Source: Ramlibacter sp. WS9 (lineage in GTDB: Bacteria > Pseudomonadota > Gammaproteobacteria > Burkholderiales > Burkholderiaceae_C). From it: a stretch of DNA of 61,836 nt. The DNA is taken from NCBI RefSeq assembly GCF_003797765.1, contig NZ_RKMB01000031.1, positions 1 through 61,836 of the forward strand, in the 5' to 3' direction. This document shows positions 9,164-18,345 of the stretch, one piece after another (positions within the stretch are counted from its first letter, which is position 1; each line of letters begins with the position of its first letter). The notes beneath the pieces are model-generated. The model did not search any database. It worked only from the letters and a program-made list of their open reading frames with translations, and was not told where the DNA came from. The position numbers and the translations under genes were made by a program.

Positions 9164-9191
9164 AAAAAACGCGCCGCAAGGCGCGTTTTTT
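9164..9191 (-). terminator. Bidirectional Rho-independent terminator
   Basis: A perfect 12-bp stem (9164-9175 with 9180-9191) and a GCAA tetraloop, flanked by an A6 run on one side and a T6 run on the other. It lies 22 nt past the gapA stop and also upstream of the MFS start, so its main job is probably to end the tkt-gapA transcript. Confidence 0.92.
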
Positions 9192-9212
9192 CGCTGGGTT
9201 CCGGTGAGGTCT

Positions 9213-10211
9213 TTACTTTGCGACGACGCGCACCATCTCCAGGCACTTGTTGGAGTAGCCCCATTCGTTGTCATACCAGGACACGAGTTTCACGAACGTG
9301 CCGTCCAGCGCGATGCCGGCGTCGGCGTCGAAGATGGAGGTGCGCGCATCGCCACGGAAATCGGTGGCGACCACCTTGTCCTCGGTGTAGCCCAGCACGC
9401 CCTTGAGCGCACCTTCGGATTGCGCCTTGAATTCGGCGCAGATTTCCTTGTAGCTGGCTTCCTTCACCAGTTCCACCGTCAGGTCGACCACCGACACGTC
9501 GGAGGTCGGCACGCGGAAGCTCATGCCCGTGAGCTTCTTGTTCAGCTCGGGGATCACGACGCCGACGGCCTTGGCCGCACCGGTCGACGAGGGGATGATG
9601 TTTTCCAGAATGCCGCGGCCGCCGCGCCAGTCCTTGTTGCTCGGGCCATCCACGGTCTTCTGCGTTGCGGTGGCGGCGTGCACGGTGGTCATCAGGCCGC
9701 GCTTGATGCCCCATTTGTCGTTCAGCACCTTGGCCAGCGGCGCCAGGCAGTTGGTCGTGCACGAGGCGTTGGAGATGATGGCCTCGCCCTTGTACGTCTT
9801 GTCGTTCACGCCGAACACGAACATCGGCGTGTCGTCTTTCGACGGGGCCGAGATGATGACCTTCTTGGCGCCGGCGGCCAGGTGCTTGCCCGCGCCTTCC
9901 TTGTCGAGGAACAGGCCGGTCGATTCGATCACGATGTCGGCGCCGACTTCGTTCCACTTGAGGGCCGCAGGGTCGCGCTCCTGCGTCAGGCGGATCTTCT
10001 TGCCGTTGACGATCAGCGTGTTGCCTTCGACCGAGACCTCACCCTTGAAGCGGCCGTGCACGCTGTCGTACTGCAGCATGTAGGCGAGGTAGTCGGGCTC
10101 GAGCAGGTCGTTGATGCCGACGATCTCGATGTCACTGAAATTCTGCACTGCCGAACGCAGGACGTTGCGGCCGATGCGCCCGAAACCGTTGATGCCGATC
10201 TTGATGGTCAT
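9213..10211 (-). CDS. gapA: Glyceraldehyde-3-phosphate dehydrogenase, type I
   Basis: A 332-residue NAD-dependent GAPDH that converts glyceraldehyde 3-phosphate to 1,3-bisphosphoglycerate in glycolysis or, reversed, in gluconeogenesis. It has the NAD-binding start KIGINGFGRIGRNVLR, the catalytic segment SNASCTTNCLAPL with the nucleophilic Cys, and the C-terminal WYDNEWGYSNK. Length is normal. It follows the TonB-C-like gene by 23 nt and is likely co-transcribed from tkt. Confidence 0.97.
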   Translation of the reverse strand: MTIKIGINGFGRIGRNVLRSAVQNFSDIEIVGINDLLEPDYLAYMLQYDSVHGRFKGEVSVEGNTLIVNGKKIRLTQERDPAALKWNEVGADIVIESTGLFLDKEGAGKHLAAGAKKVIISAPSKDDTPMFVFGVNDKTYKGEAIISNASCTTNCLAPLAKVLNDKWGIKRGLMTTVHAATATQKTVDGPSNKDWRGGRGILENIIPSSTGAAKAVGVVIPELNKKLTGMSFRVPTSDVSVVDLTVELVKEASYKEICAEFKAQSEGALKGVLGYTEDKVVATDFRGDARTSIFDADAGIALDGTFVKLVSWYDNEWGYSNKCLEMVRVVAK

Positions 10212-10234
10212 GATGAATTGCTCCAGGAAAAAAT

Positions 10235-11221
10235 CTACAGGTCAATCTTGCCGCATGGCACAGAGACGGTCATGGTGTCACCCAGAATGGCGTTCTGGCT
10301 TTTGGCCGGCAAGTCTAAAACTAGCGTCGACAACCAATCGAGGAATGCACGGCGGGCTGGCACTTCAGAGCCAACCTCGCCAACTTCATTGCGGTAGATG
10401 GGCTGCCAATAGCGCAATCGCACATCGAACGGACAACCCATTCCATCCAAACTGAAAAAAACCGGCATCGCCGTCGCATTTCTCGCGGCGCGAACAAAGG
10501 TCAGCAGCGAGATGTCTTTCAGCAGCTTTTTCTCACCGTCATCCATTCGAAAATTGAACTGCTGGAAAGCGAGCAGGGGCTTGCCGTCCCAGCACGTTAG
10601 TCGGTAATCTTCTGCAAAGCGCCTTACGGCTTCCGCCAACTCGGGATACGGGCTCGGATCCGGAAATGTCACTTGGGGCTTTTCGTTCACCGCCGTGAAC
10701 AAGACATTCGCCAATACACTTCCCTGCCGACCTTCTCGGCCTGCTTTGCTCGGGTAGATGGGCTTGCTCCCCGGTTCCAAATGCTGCACGCAGTGCGCAA
10801 TTTTCGGGGTTCCCGACGGTGATCGGGCGATAGTCCAAGCGACCTTTCGACCATCGTTGGGCACAAACACAAACTCTTGCTCAAGACGAACCGCCGGTTC
10901 GTGGGACTTTGCGCACGGAAGTCGGAGACGTAGTGCATATTCGTGAACGGCACTCACCAATTCAACCGAAGCTTCGCCGGAATGCACTTTGATCTTCGGT
11001 GCCAAATCTTGCGTCGCGAACTCCATCTCGATATTGACTGTCCCGCCTTCTTTGCGCTTGTATGCCTCTTCGGGATACATTGGCTTCGCCTGGGGTCCGT
11101 CAAGCGATCGGAGGCAATCACCGGCGAAAGACGGCACTGCTGTGAGCTCGCTTGCGGCACAAACAACTGAGGCGAGCGCCCACCAGAGCGTGACAACCGT
11201 GGACGCGCCCCGCAAGTTCAT
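10235..11221 (-). CDS. Secreted protein with two TonB-C-like domains
   Basis: A 328-residue protein with a signal peptide (MNLRGAS... to about VCAASE) and two repeated regions resembling the TonB C-terminal fold: PMYPEEAYKRKEGGTVNIEM... near residues 48-105 and KPIYPSKAGREGRQGSVLANV... near 150-215. There is no N-terminal TonB membrane anchor beyond the signal and no proline-rich spacer, so it is not a classical TonB. Its ATG overlaps the tkt stop (ATGA), showing translational coupling. Codon use is less GC-rich than in tkt and gapA. Function unknown; a periplasmic protein is likely. Confidence 0.7.
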   Translation of the reverse strand: MNLRGASTVVTLWWALASVVCAASELTAVPSFAGDCLRSLDGPQAKPMYPEEAYKRKEGGTVNIEMEFATQDLAPKIKVHSGEASVELVSAVHEYALRLRLPCAKSHEPAVRLEQEFVFVPNDGRKVAWTIARSPSGTPKIAHCVQHLEPGSKPIYPSKAGREGRQGSVLANVLFTAVNEKPQVTFPDPSPYPELAEAVRRFAEDYRLTCWDGKPLLAFQQFNFRMDDGEKKLLKDISLLTFVRAARNATAMPVFFSLDGMGCPFDVRLRYWQPIYRNEVGEVGSEVPARRAFLDWLSTLVLDLPAKSQNAILGDTMTVSVPCGKIDL

Positions 11222-13275
11222 TTGGCCAAAACCGCCCGCACCGTGTCGGCGACATTCTCCGGCGTGAAGCCGAAATGCTTGAACAGCACGCTCGCCGGGG
11301 CCGACTCGCCATAGGTGTCGATGCCGACGACGGCGGCGCAGCCGTACTTCCACCAGTAGTCGGTCACGCCCATCTCGACGGCGATGCGCGGCACACCGGC
11401 CGGCAACACGCTGGTCTTGTACGCAACGCTCTGGCGGTCGAAGGCACTGGTGCTGGGCATGGACACCACGCGCACCGCGATCTGCTGCGCGGCGAGCAGC
11501 TCTTGCGCCTTCAGCGCGAGCTGCACTTCGGAACCGGTCGCGATGATCACGGCTTGCGGCTTCTTATTGCCCAGGCCCACTTCGCTCGGCTCGGCCAGCA
11601 CATAGGCGCCCTTGCTGATGTCGTCGAGGGCCGCTTTCGGCGCGTAAGGCAGGTTCTGGCGCGACAGCAGCAACGCCGTCGGGCGGTTCACGTTTTGCAG
11701 CGCGACGGCCCAGGCCACCACTGTTTCGGCGGTGTCGCCCGGACGCCAGACGTCCAGGTTGGGGATGAGGCGCAGGCTGGCGGCGTGCTCAATCGACTGG
11801 TGGGTCGGGCCGTCTTCGCCGAGGCCGATGGAGTCGTGCGTGAAGACATGGATCACGCGCTTCCTCATCAGCGCGGCCATGCGGATCGCGTTGCGGCTGT
11901 AGTCGCTGAAGGTGAGGAAGGTGCCGCCGTAAGGGATGTAGCCGCCGTGCAGCGCAACGCCGTTCATCACCGCGGCCATGCCGAATTCGCGCACGCCGTA
12001 GTTGATGTGGCGGCCGATCTTGCCGTCTTCGCCGCGCTTGACATCGCCGGCCAGGTCGAAGCGCAGCGGCGCCGTGCTCTTCGTGTTGGTGAGGTTGGAG
12101 CCAGTCAAGTCGGCCGAGCCGCCCAGCATTTCCGGCAGGGCGGCGGTGTAGGCTTCCAGCGCGATCTGCGAGGCCTTGCGCGAGGCGACAGTCTCGGCCT
12201 TGGAGTGCGCGGCGATGGCGGCGTCGACGGCGACTTGCGCGAAGTTCTTGGGCAGCTCGCCCTTCATGCGGCGCGTGAATTCGGCGGCGAGTTCCGGGTG
12301 AGCGCCGGCGTAGGCGGTGAAACGCTTGTCCCATTCGGCTTGTGCGGCCACGCCGCGCGCCTTGGCGTCCCACTCGCGGTACACCTCTTGCGGCACGACG
12401 AAGGGCTCGTGCGGCCAGCCCATGGCTTCGCGCGTGAGCTTGACTTCTTCCGGGCCCAGCGCTTCGCCGTGCGCCTTGGCGGTGTTGGCGCGGTTCGGGC
12501 TGCCCTTGCCGATATGGGTCTTGGCGTCGATCAGCGTGGGCTTGTCGGCGCTGCGGCGGGCCTCGGCGATGGCGCGGTCCACTGCGGCGACGTCATGGCC
12601 GTCGATCGGGCCGATCACATTCCAGCCGTACGCCTTGAAGCGGGCGGGCACATCGTCGATGAACCAGGGTGCGACCTGGCCGTCGATGGAGATGCCGTTG
12701 TCGTCATACACGGCGATCAGCTTGTTCAGCTTCCAGGCGCCGGCCAGCGCGCAGGCTTCGTGGCTGATGCCTTCCATCAGGCAGCCGTCGCCCAGGAAAA
12801 CGTAGGTGTTGTGGTCGACGACAGTGTGGCCGTCGCGGTTGAATTCCGCGGCCAGCAGCTTTTCAGCGAGCGCCATGCCCACGGCATTGGTGATGCCCTG
12901 GCCCAGCGGGCCGGTGGTGGTTTCGACGCCGGGGGTGATGCCCACCTCGGGGTGGCCCGCCGTCTTGCTGTGCAGCTGCCTGAAGTTCTTCAGCTCGTCG
13001 ATGGGCAGGTCGTAGCCCGTGAGGTGCAACAGCGCGTAAATCAGCATCGAGCCGTGGCCGTTCGACAGCACGAAACGGTCGCGGTCGAACCAACTCGGGT
13101 CCGTCGGGTTGTGCTTGAGGTGATTGCCCCACAGCGCCACAGCGATGTCGGCCATGCCCATGGGGGCGCCTGGGTGACCCGAATTGGCCGCCTGGACCGC
13201 GTCCATGGCCAGGGCCCGAATGGCATTCGCCATGTTGCTGCGAATGGCTTCTGCCACGGGGAAATCGTTGACCAT
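11218..13275 (-). CDS. tkt: Transketolase
   Basis: A 685-residue thiamine-diphosphate enzyme of the pentose phosphate / Calvin cycle that moves two-carbon ketol units between sugar phosphates. The substrate-binding start AANSGHPGAPMGMADIA, ThDP motif GDGCLMEGISHEA, and pyrimidine-domain segments THDSIGLGEDGPTHQ and SRQNLP are all present. Length is normal. It heads the tkt / TonB-C-like / gapA operon. Confidence 0.97.
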   Translation of the reverse strand: MVNDFPVAEAIRSNMANAIRALAMDAVQAANSGHPGAPMGMADIAVALWGNHLKHNPTDPSWFDRDRFVLSNGHGSMLIYALLHLTGYDLPIDELKNFRQLHSKTAGHPEVGITPGVETTTGPLGQGITNAVGMALAEKLLAAEFNRDGHTVVDHNTYVFLGDGCLMEGISHEACALAGAWKLNKLIAVYDDNGISIDGQVAPWFIDDVPARFKAYGWNVIGPIDGHDVAAVDRAIAEARRSADKPTLIDAKTHIGKGSPNRANTAKAHGEALGPEEVKLTREAMGWPHEPFVVPQEVYREWDAKARGVAAQAEWDKRFTAYAGAHPELAAEFTRRMKGELPKNFAQVAVDAAIAAHSKAETVASRKASQIALEAYTAALPEMLGGSADLTGSNLTNTKSTAPLRFDLAGDVKRGEDGKIGRHINYGVREFGMAAVMNGVALHGGYIPYGGTFLTFSDYSRNAIRMAALMRKRVIHVFTHDSIGLGEDGPTHQSIEHAASLRLIPNLDVWRPGDTAETVVAWAVALQNVNRPTALLLSRQNLPYAPKAALDDISKGAYVLAEPSEVGLGNKKPQAVIIATGSEVQLALKAQELLAAQQIAVRVVSMPSTSAFDRQSVAYKTSVLPAGVPRIAVEMGVTDYWWKYGCAAVVGIDTYGESAPASVLFKHFGFTPENVADTVRAVLAK

Positions 13276-13379
13276 GGGGACGGCTCCGGGGGGTGTATCA
13301 GGGGAAACCCGAGATTTTACTTGCTGGCCGGAGCCCCGTCGGTTTGTACCGGATCCGTGCCCGCTCTTCGTCTACAGTG

Positions 13380-13766
13380 ATGCCAATGCAAGGTCTCCAC
13401 CTCACCGCCGATCTCTACCAGTGCCGCTGCGACGCCGCCTGGCTGACGGACGCGTCCAAGCTGGGCGAGTGGTGCTTGCAGGCGGTGCAGACGTCCGGCC
13501 TGCAGGCGGTGAATCAGTTGTTCCACACCTTTCCCGGCACAGACCGCGGCCCCGGAGGGGTCACGGCCACGGTTCTGCTGGCCGAATCGCACCTGTGCCT
13601 GCACACGTGGCCCGAGCAGAAATCCGTGACGGTCGACGTCTATGTCTGCAATTTCGGCGGCGACCATTCGGCGAAGGCGCGCGGCCTGATGTCGGCGCTG
13701 GTGGACCGGTTCCTGCCCGAGTGGACGGAGCAGCGGTCGCTGGATCGGGGTAGCGACGACGCATGA
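13380..13766 (+). CDS. speD: S-adenosylmethionine decarboxylase proenzyme
   Basis: A 128-residue pyruvoyl-dependent AdoMet decarboxylase of the short prokaryotic (SpeH/SpeD class 1B) type. The proenzyme self-cleaves between Glu69 and Ser70 in LLAESHLCLHTWPE, the Ser becoming the pyruvoyl group. The product, decarboxylated SAM, is the aminopropyl donor for spermidine synthases; a membrane-bound synthase-like gene lies at 20365-21915. Two ATGs (13380 and 13386) are possible. The 104-nt leader shared with tkt contains a hairpin (13279-13289 with 13328-13340). Confidence 0.92.
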   Translation: MPMQGLHLTADLYQCRCDAAWLTDASKLGEWCLQAVQTSGLQAVNQLFHTFPGTDRGPGGVTATVLLAESHLCLHTWPEQKSVTVDVYVCNFGGDHSAKARGLMSALVDRFLPEWTEQRSLDRGSDDA

Positions 13767-13779
13767 TGGGAGCGATGCA

Positions 13780-14475
13780 ATGACCGGCGCGAGAGCCATG
13801 ATCATGGCCGCCGGCCGCGGGGAGCGCATGCGCCCCCTCACGGACGACTGCCCCAAGCCGCTGCTGAAGGTGCGCGGCAAGCCGCTGATCCAGTACCACA
13901 TGGAGGCGCTCAAGACTGGCGACGTGGGCCGCGTGGTCATCAACACCGCGTGGCTGGGCGAACAGATCGAGCACTTCGCGACGACCACCGAGGGCTTGCC
14001 CGAGGTCGCGTGGTCACGCGAGGGCCAGGATTTTGGCGGCGCGCTCGAAACCGCGGGGGGAATTGCCCGGGCCTTGCCGTTGCTGGACGACGTGTTCTGG
14101 GTCACCGCCAGCGACAACTTCGTGCCCGGCTTTCGTTTCGACCCTTCGGCCTTCCAGGCGTTTGCCGACAGCGACAAGCTGGCTCACCTCTGGCTCGTGC
14201 CCAACCCCCCGCACCACCCGCGCGGCGATTTCGGGCTGGCGAATGGCCTGGCCATCAACGACGCCCCGACGCGCTACACCTACAGCAGCATCGCGCTGTA
14301 CCGGCGGGCGTTCTTCGCCTCTCTGCCGTTCGGCAACCCGGAGGGGCTGAAAGTCCAGCTCGTCACGCTCCTTCGCGAAGCGATGGACAATGGACGGGTC
14401 AGCGCCGAAATCCACTCCGGCCCTTGGACCGACGTCGGTACCCCCGAAAGACTTGCCCAACTGAACGCACCATGA
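13780..14475 (+). CDS. murU: N-acetylmuramate-1-phosphate uridylyltransferase (MurU)
   Basis: A 231-residue nucleotidyltransferase. The signature MAAGRGERMRPLTDDCPKPLLKV is at residues about 9-31 and the metal-binding region is TASDNFVPG. By family MurU makes UDP-MurNAc from MurNAc-1-phosphate in the anhydro-MurNAc recycling pathway that bypasses MurA. In pseudomonads murU follows amgK; here amgK is at 38768. The gene overlaps pepP (ATGA at 14472-14475). Confidence 0.85.
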   Translation: MTGARAMIMAAGRGERMRPLTDDCPKPLLKVRGKPLIQYHMEALKTGDVGRVVINTAWLGEQIEHFATTTEGLPEVAWSREGQDFGGALETAGGIARALPLLDDVFWVTASDNFVPGFRFDPSAFQAFADSDKLAHLWLVPNPPHHPRGDFGLANGLAINDAPTRYTYSSIALYRRAFFASLPFGNPEGLKVQLVTLLREAMDNGRVSAEIHSGPWTDVGTPERLAQLNAP

Positions 14476-15869
14476 CCAACGCCACACCTGTTTCCCTGTA
14501 CGCCCAGCGCCGCGCGCGCGTCGCCGCCCAACTCGGCAAGGACGGCCTCGCCGTCATCCCCACCGCGCCCGAACGCCAACGCAACCGCGACAGCGATTTC
14601 ATCTATCGCCACGACAGCTACTTCTACTACCTCACCGGCTTCACCGAGCCCAATGCGACGCTGGTGATCACCGGCGACGGCAAGAGCACGCTGTTCTGCG
14701 CGTCCAAGGATTTGGAACGCGAGATCTGGGACGGCTTCCGGCTTGGCCCCGAAGCCGCACCGGCGGGCTTGGGTGTCGACACCGCGCATTCCATCGACGA
14801 GCTAGATGCGCAGATGCCCAAGCTGCTGGAAAACCGCGACGCGGTCTGGTACCCGTTCGCCATTCACGAAGGCCTGGAGTCGCGCGTCGGCGACTGGCTG
14901 AACAAGGTTCGCGCGCGCGTTCGCTATGGCGCGCTGTGCCCTGAGCAGCAGCGCGACCTGTGCGCCGTGCTGGACGAGATGCGCCTGGTGAAAGACGCGC
15001 AAGAGCAGGACACCATGCGCCGCGCCGCGCAGATCAGCGCCCGTGGCCACGTCCGAGCGATGAAGTTGGCGGCCCGGATGCTGCGCGAAGGCAAGGATGT
15101 GCGCGAATACCACCTGGACGCGGAGCTGCTGCACGAATTCCGCATGGGCGGCTCGCAGTACTCGGCCTATGGCGCCATCGTCGCCGCCGGTGCCAACGCC
15201 TGCGTTTTGCACTATCGCGCCGATGCGGCGCCGATTCGCGATGGCGAGCTGGTGCTGATCGACGCGGGCTGCGAGCTCGACGGCTACGCGAGCGACATCA
15301 CCCGCACCTTCCCTGCCAACGGCAAGTTCACCGGGCCGCAGCGCGCGCTGTACGACCTCGTGCTCGCCTCGCAGGAAGCCGCGATCGCCGCGACCAAGGC
15401 TGGTGCCCGCTTCATCGATCCGCACGAGGCGACGGTGAAGGTGCTGGCGCAAGGCATGCTGGACGTCGGCCTGCTGGACAAGAACAAGGTCGGCACCGTG
15501 GACGACGTGATCGAGAAGCGCGCCTACTTCCAGTTCTACATGCACCGCACCGGCCATTGGATCGGCATGGACGTGCACGACTGCGGCAGCTACGTCGAAC
15601 CCTCGCAAGTGGGCGAGGTGAGCGAGCGCAAGGACCCGTTGTCGGGCGAGTTGATCAAGAACCGGCCCAGCCGCGTGCTCAAGCCGGGCATGGTGCTCAC
15701 CATCGAACCGGGCATCTACGTTCGCCCCGCCGAAGACGTGCCCGAGCAGTTCCACAACATCGGCATCCGCATCGAAGACGACGCCATCGTGACCGAGACG
15801 GGCTGCGAGCTGATTTCGCGCGGCGTGCCGGTGAAGGCGGACGAGATCGAAGCGTTGATGCGTGCCTGA
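14472..15869 (+). CDS. pepP: Xaa-Pro aminopeptidase (PepP)
   Basis: A 465-residue M24B metallopeptidase that removes N-terminal residues preceding proline. The N-terminal AMP_N domain (residues 1-150, FIYRHDSYFYYLTGF) precedes the pita-bread domain, with metal ligands in IDAGCELDGYASDITRTFP, MHRTGHWIGMDVHD and TIEPGIYVRP. ATG 14472 is in the normal position and coupled to murU. Confidence 0.93.
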   Translation: MTNATPVSLYAQRRARVAAQLGKDGLAVIPTAPERQRNRDSDFIYRHDSYFYYLTGFTEPNATLVITGDGKSTLFCASKDLEREIWDGFRLGPEAAPAGLGVDTAHSIDELDAQMPKLLENRDAVWYPFAIHEGLESRVGDWLNKVRARVRYGALCPEQQRDLCAVLDEMRLVKDAQEQDTMRRAAQISARGHVRAMKLAARMLREGKDVREYHLDAELLHEFRMGGSQYSAYGAIVAAGANACVLHYRADAAPIRDGELVLIDAGCELDGYASDITRTFPANGKFTGPQRALYDLVLASQEAAIAATKAGARFIDPHEATVKVLAQGMLDVGLLDKNKVGTVDDVIEKRAYFQFYMHRTGHWIGMDVHDCGSYVEPSQVGEVSERKDPLSGELIKNRPSRVLKPGMVLTIEPGIYVRPAEDVPEQFHNIGIRIEDDAIVTETGCELISRGVPVKADEIEALMRA

Positions 15870-15884
15870 CGCGGGGCGCCGCCG

Positions 15885-16259
15885 CTAACGCAAGCCCGCC
15901 CTGTACTTGTCCAGCATCTTGGCGCGCAACTCTTCGTCGGTCGGCGAGGGTGCCGGAGCCGGTTCGGCCGTGCGCGCCGCCGCGGGGGCGCCTGCCTTGG
16001 CACCCGCTGCCGGCGCCTGAACGTCGGTGTGGCTGCTGGCACGTGGCCCGAAGAGCTTGCTTTGCACGTAGACGGCGTACTCGCGCAGCCGCTCGTCCTT
16101 GCTCAGCAAGGCCTGCTGAATGACTTCGATCGCGTAAGGCCGGCTCGTCAGGAACTCGTTCACGTCGAGAACCCGGCCGAACTCCCGCTTCAGCGGAATG
16201 ACCATCCGCACGAGGTAGTTCATGATGTCGGAGTCGGGCTCGGCCATGCTCATGGTCAT
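15885..16259 (-). CDS. Conserved hypothetical protein
   Basis: A 124-residue protein with no family I can name. The N-terminal 70 residues are helical and compact (VIPLKREFGRVLDVNEFLTSRPYAIEVIQQAL), the next 35 are an Ala/Pro-rich linker and the last 20 form a short charged helix (TDEELRAKMLDKYRAG). No signal or membrane segment. It lies 19 nt downstream of the convergent pepP stop and after the ammonium transporter on the same strand. Confidence 0.7.
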   Translation of the reverse strand: MTMSMAEPDSDIMNYLVRMVIPLKREFGRVLDVNEFLTSRPYAIEVIQQALLSKDERLREYAVYVQSKLFGPRASSHTDVQAPAAGAKAGAPAAARTAEPAPAPSPTDEELRAKMLDKYRAGLR

Positions 16260-16278
16260 TGTGCGTTTAGCTCCGCCT

Positions 16279-17595
16279 TCAAGCGCCTGAAATCATCTCG
16301 CCGTGCTGGGCGATGTCCAGGCCGAGCCGCTCTTCTTCCTCGGTGACGCGCAGACCGGCCAAGGGCTTGACGAGGAGCAGGATCAACCAAGTCGCGACAC
16401 CGGCATAGGCCATCACCGAAAGGGCGCCAAGGAGGTTGGTGGCCACCGACGCCGTCACCGGCGCAATTTCCTTCAGCGCGAAAACCGGCGTCAGCACCGT
16501 GCCGACCAGGCCGCCCACGCCGTGCAGGGCGAATACGTCGAGCGTGTCGTCGATGCCGGTAACCTTCTTGAAGCGGGTGACGGCAAAGTAGCAGGCGACG
16601 CTCCCGGCGACACCGATCAAGCCGGCGCCCAGTGGGCCCACATAGCCTGACGCGGGCGTGACCGCCACCAGGCCGGCAATGGCGCCGGTCGCCATGCCCA
16701 ACACGCTGAACTGCCCACGCTGGACGAATTCGCACAGGCCCCACACGAAGGCCGCCACGCAGGCCGCCACCTGCGTGGCGAGCAGCGCGCCGGCTGCCCG
16801 GGAACCGGCCTCGAAAGCGGACCCGGCGTTGAATCCGAACCATCCGGCCCACAACAGCCCGGCGCCGATGACGGTCACCAGCACGTTGTGCGGCACCATG
16901 GGCTCCCTCCCGAAGCCGCGTCGCGGGCCGACGAATTTGGCCGCCACCAGACCGCTGGCGCCCGCGGCGATGTGCACCACTGTGCCGCCCGCAAAATCCA
17001 TGTGCCCCATTGCGGCCAGCCAGCCGGTGGGTTGCCATATCCAGTGGGCGACGGGCGCATAGACCAGGATGGTCCAGAACGCCGCGAAGAAAATGGTGGC
17101 ACTCATGCGCAGCCGCTCCACGGTCGCGCCAATGATGAGGGCGAAGGTAATGATGGCGAAGGCCAACTGGAAGAGGAAGAACACCGATTCGGGCACGGTG
17201 GGCGCCGAGGGATGCGCGCCGACATGCGGGCCGATCAAGCCTTCGGCCAGGACCCGGTTGATGCCGCCAACCCACCCGTTGCCATTGGTGAATGCCAGCG
17301 AATAGCCAATGATGGTCCAGGCGAGCGTGACCACGGTGGTCGCGCAGAAGGTGTGCGCCACCACGGACAACGCATTCTTCGTGCGGAGCATGCCGCTGTA
17401 GAAGAGCATGATGCCCGGGATGGTCATCAACAAGACCAGGACGGTGGATATGAGCATCCAGGCCGTGTCGCCCCCGTTGAACTTGGTTGCCGCAGGGACT
17501 TGGGTAGCGGCGGTTTGCGCCGTTGCCAGATCCGTGGAAAGGCAAGCTAGCAAAGCCGCCGTGGCGCCGATGCATCGGAAGGTCGTGCGAACCAT
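16279..17595 (-). CDS. amt: Ammonium transporter (Amt family)
   Basis: A 438-residue ammonium channel with a cleavable-looking signal peptide followed by 11 membrane helices. The twin pore histidines are in VVHIAAGASGLVAAK and FALHGVGGLVGTVL. The C-terminal tail TEEEERLGLDIAQHGE is the segment that contacts PII proteins in Amt relatives. No glnK gene adjoins. A GGAGGAG ribosome site precedes the ATG. A second, more divergent Amt is at 56366. Confidence 0.93.
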   Translation of the reverse strand: MVRTTFRCIGATAALLACLSTDLATAQTAATQVPAATKFNGGDTAWMLISTVLVLLMTIPGIMLFYSGMLRTKNALSVVAHTFCATTVVTLAWTIIGYSLAFTNGNGWVGGINRVLAEGLIGPHVGAHPSAPTVPESVFFLFQLAFAIITFALIIGATVERLRMSATIFFAAFWTILVYAPVAHWIWQPTGWLAAMGHMDFAGGTVVHIAAGASGLVAAKFVGPRRGFGREPMVPHNVLVTVIGAGLLWAGWFGFNAGSAFEAGSRAAGALLATQVAACVAAFVWGLCEFVQRGQFSVLGMATGAIAGLVAVTPASGYVGPLGAGLIGVAGSVACYFAVTRFKKVTGIDDTLDVFALHGVGGLVGTVLTPVFALKEIAPVTASVATNLLGALSVMAYAGVATWLILLLVKPLAGLRVTEEEERLGLDIAQHGEMISGA

Positions 17596-17733
17596 TGAAA
17601 TGTCTCCTCCGGGACAGCCTTTTCGCCATCGCCATTGATCTGCCCTCTGAACGGCGAGTATACGTTCGGCTACACGTGCAAACCAAACTACTGCGACCAG
17701 CCGACCGGTCGGTAGCGCCGGTTCCCGCCGGCG

Positions 17734-18327
17734 TTACGCCTCCGCGAACCCGAGCACTCGTTCCACCCACCGCGGCCGCAGCACCGTGTGCAGCTGCATC
17801 TGCCGCGCCATGACCGAAGCCACCAGGCGCGGGCCGCCCTCTTGCGCATCGGCGGCGTCGATCAGGAGCGCGAGGTCGGCCATGAACACGGCCTGGCGGA
17901 AGTTGTCCAGGCAGCGCGTGTAGCGCTCCAGCACCTTGTGGGACGGCACGGCGTGGCCGCCTTCACGCACGCGCTGGTTCACGCGCTGCAGCAGCCGGCG
18001 GGGCTCGTCGAGCGCGAGTGCGTACAACACGACCTCGAAGCCAAGCGTGCGCGCTTGCGCGATCAAAGCCACGCGCGACGGATGCGAAAACGCAGTTTCC
18101 GTTGCGAAGGACCGGCCTTCTTGCAGCAGCTCTTGCCGTTGGGCGTCGGCCCAGGCGCGCGCCGCGCGCATGCGGGTGCCTGGGTCCAGGATGTGCTGCA
18201 TCTGCCCTGCCTCGTGCGCCTGCGCGTCGACGAACGGAAGCGCCGGGTAGCGCGGGGCGACCAGGTATTGATACAGCATCGACTTGCCCGCGCCGTGGGG
18301 GCCGGCGATCAGGTGCAGGACCGGCAT
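17734..18327 (-). CDS. Zeta-toxin-like P-loop kinase
   Basis: A 197-residue P-loop protein of the zeta-toxin/AAA_33 group. Walker A GPHGAGKS is at residues 9-16, with a FVDAQ segment and the substrate-side motif SFATETAFSHPSR. Zeta toxins phosphorylate UDP-N-acetylglucosamine and block wall synthesis. It starts 18 nt after the stop of a ParD-like antitoxin gene, so it is likely the toxin of a type II pair, although zeta is classically paired with epsilon. Confidence 0.75.
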   Translation of the reverse strand: MPVLHLIAGPHGAGKSMLYQYLVAPRYPALPFVDAQAHEAGQMQHILDPGTRMRAARAWADAQRQELLQEGRSFATETAFSHPSRVALIAQARTLGFEVVLYALALDEPRRLLQRVNQRVREGGHAVPSHKVLERYTRCLDNFRQAVFMADLALLIDAADAQEGGPRLVASVMARQMQLHTVLRPRWVERVLGFAEA

Positions 18328-18345
18328 CGAATGGCGACGCGCGGA

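Noticed and set aside
6522..9179. Very long antisense open frame (885 codons) over pirin and MFS genes
   Set aside because: Its composition is the Arg/Gly/Ala-rich noise typical of out-of-frame GC-rich DNA, and the real pirin and MFS proteins explain the stretch.
11275..13380. 700-codon frame opposite transketolase
   Set aside because: Translation of the transketolase complement; no domain, and long antisense frames are expected at this GC content.
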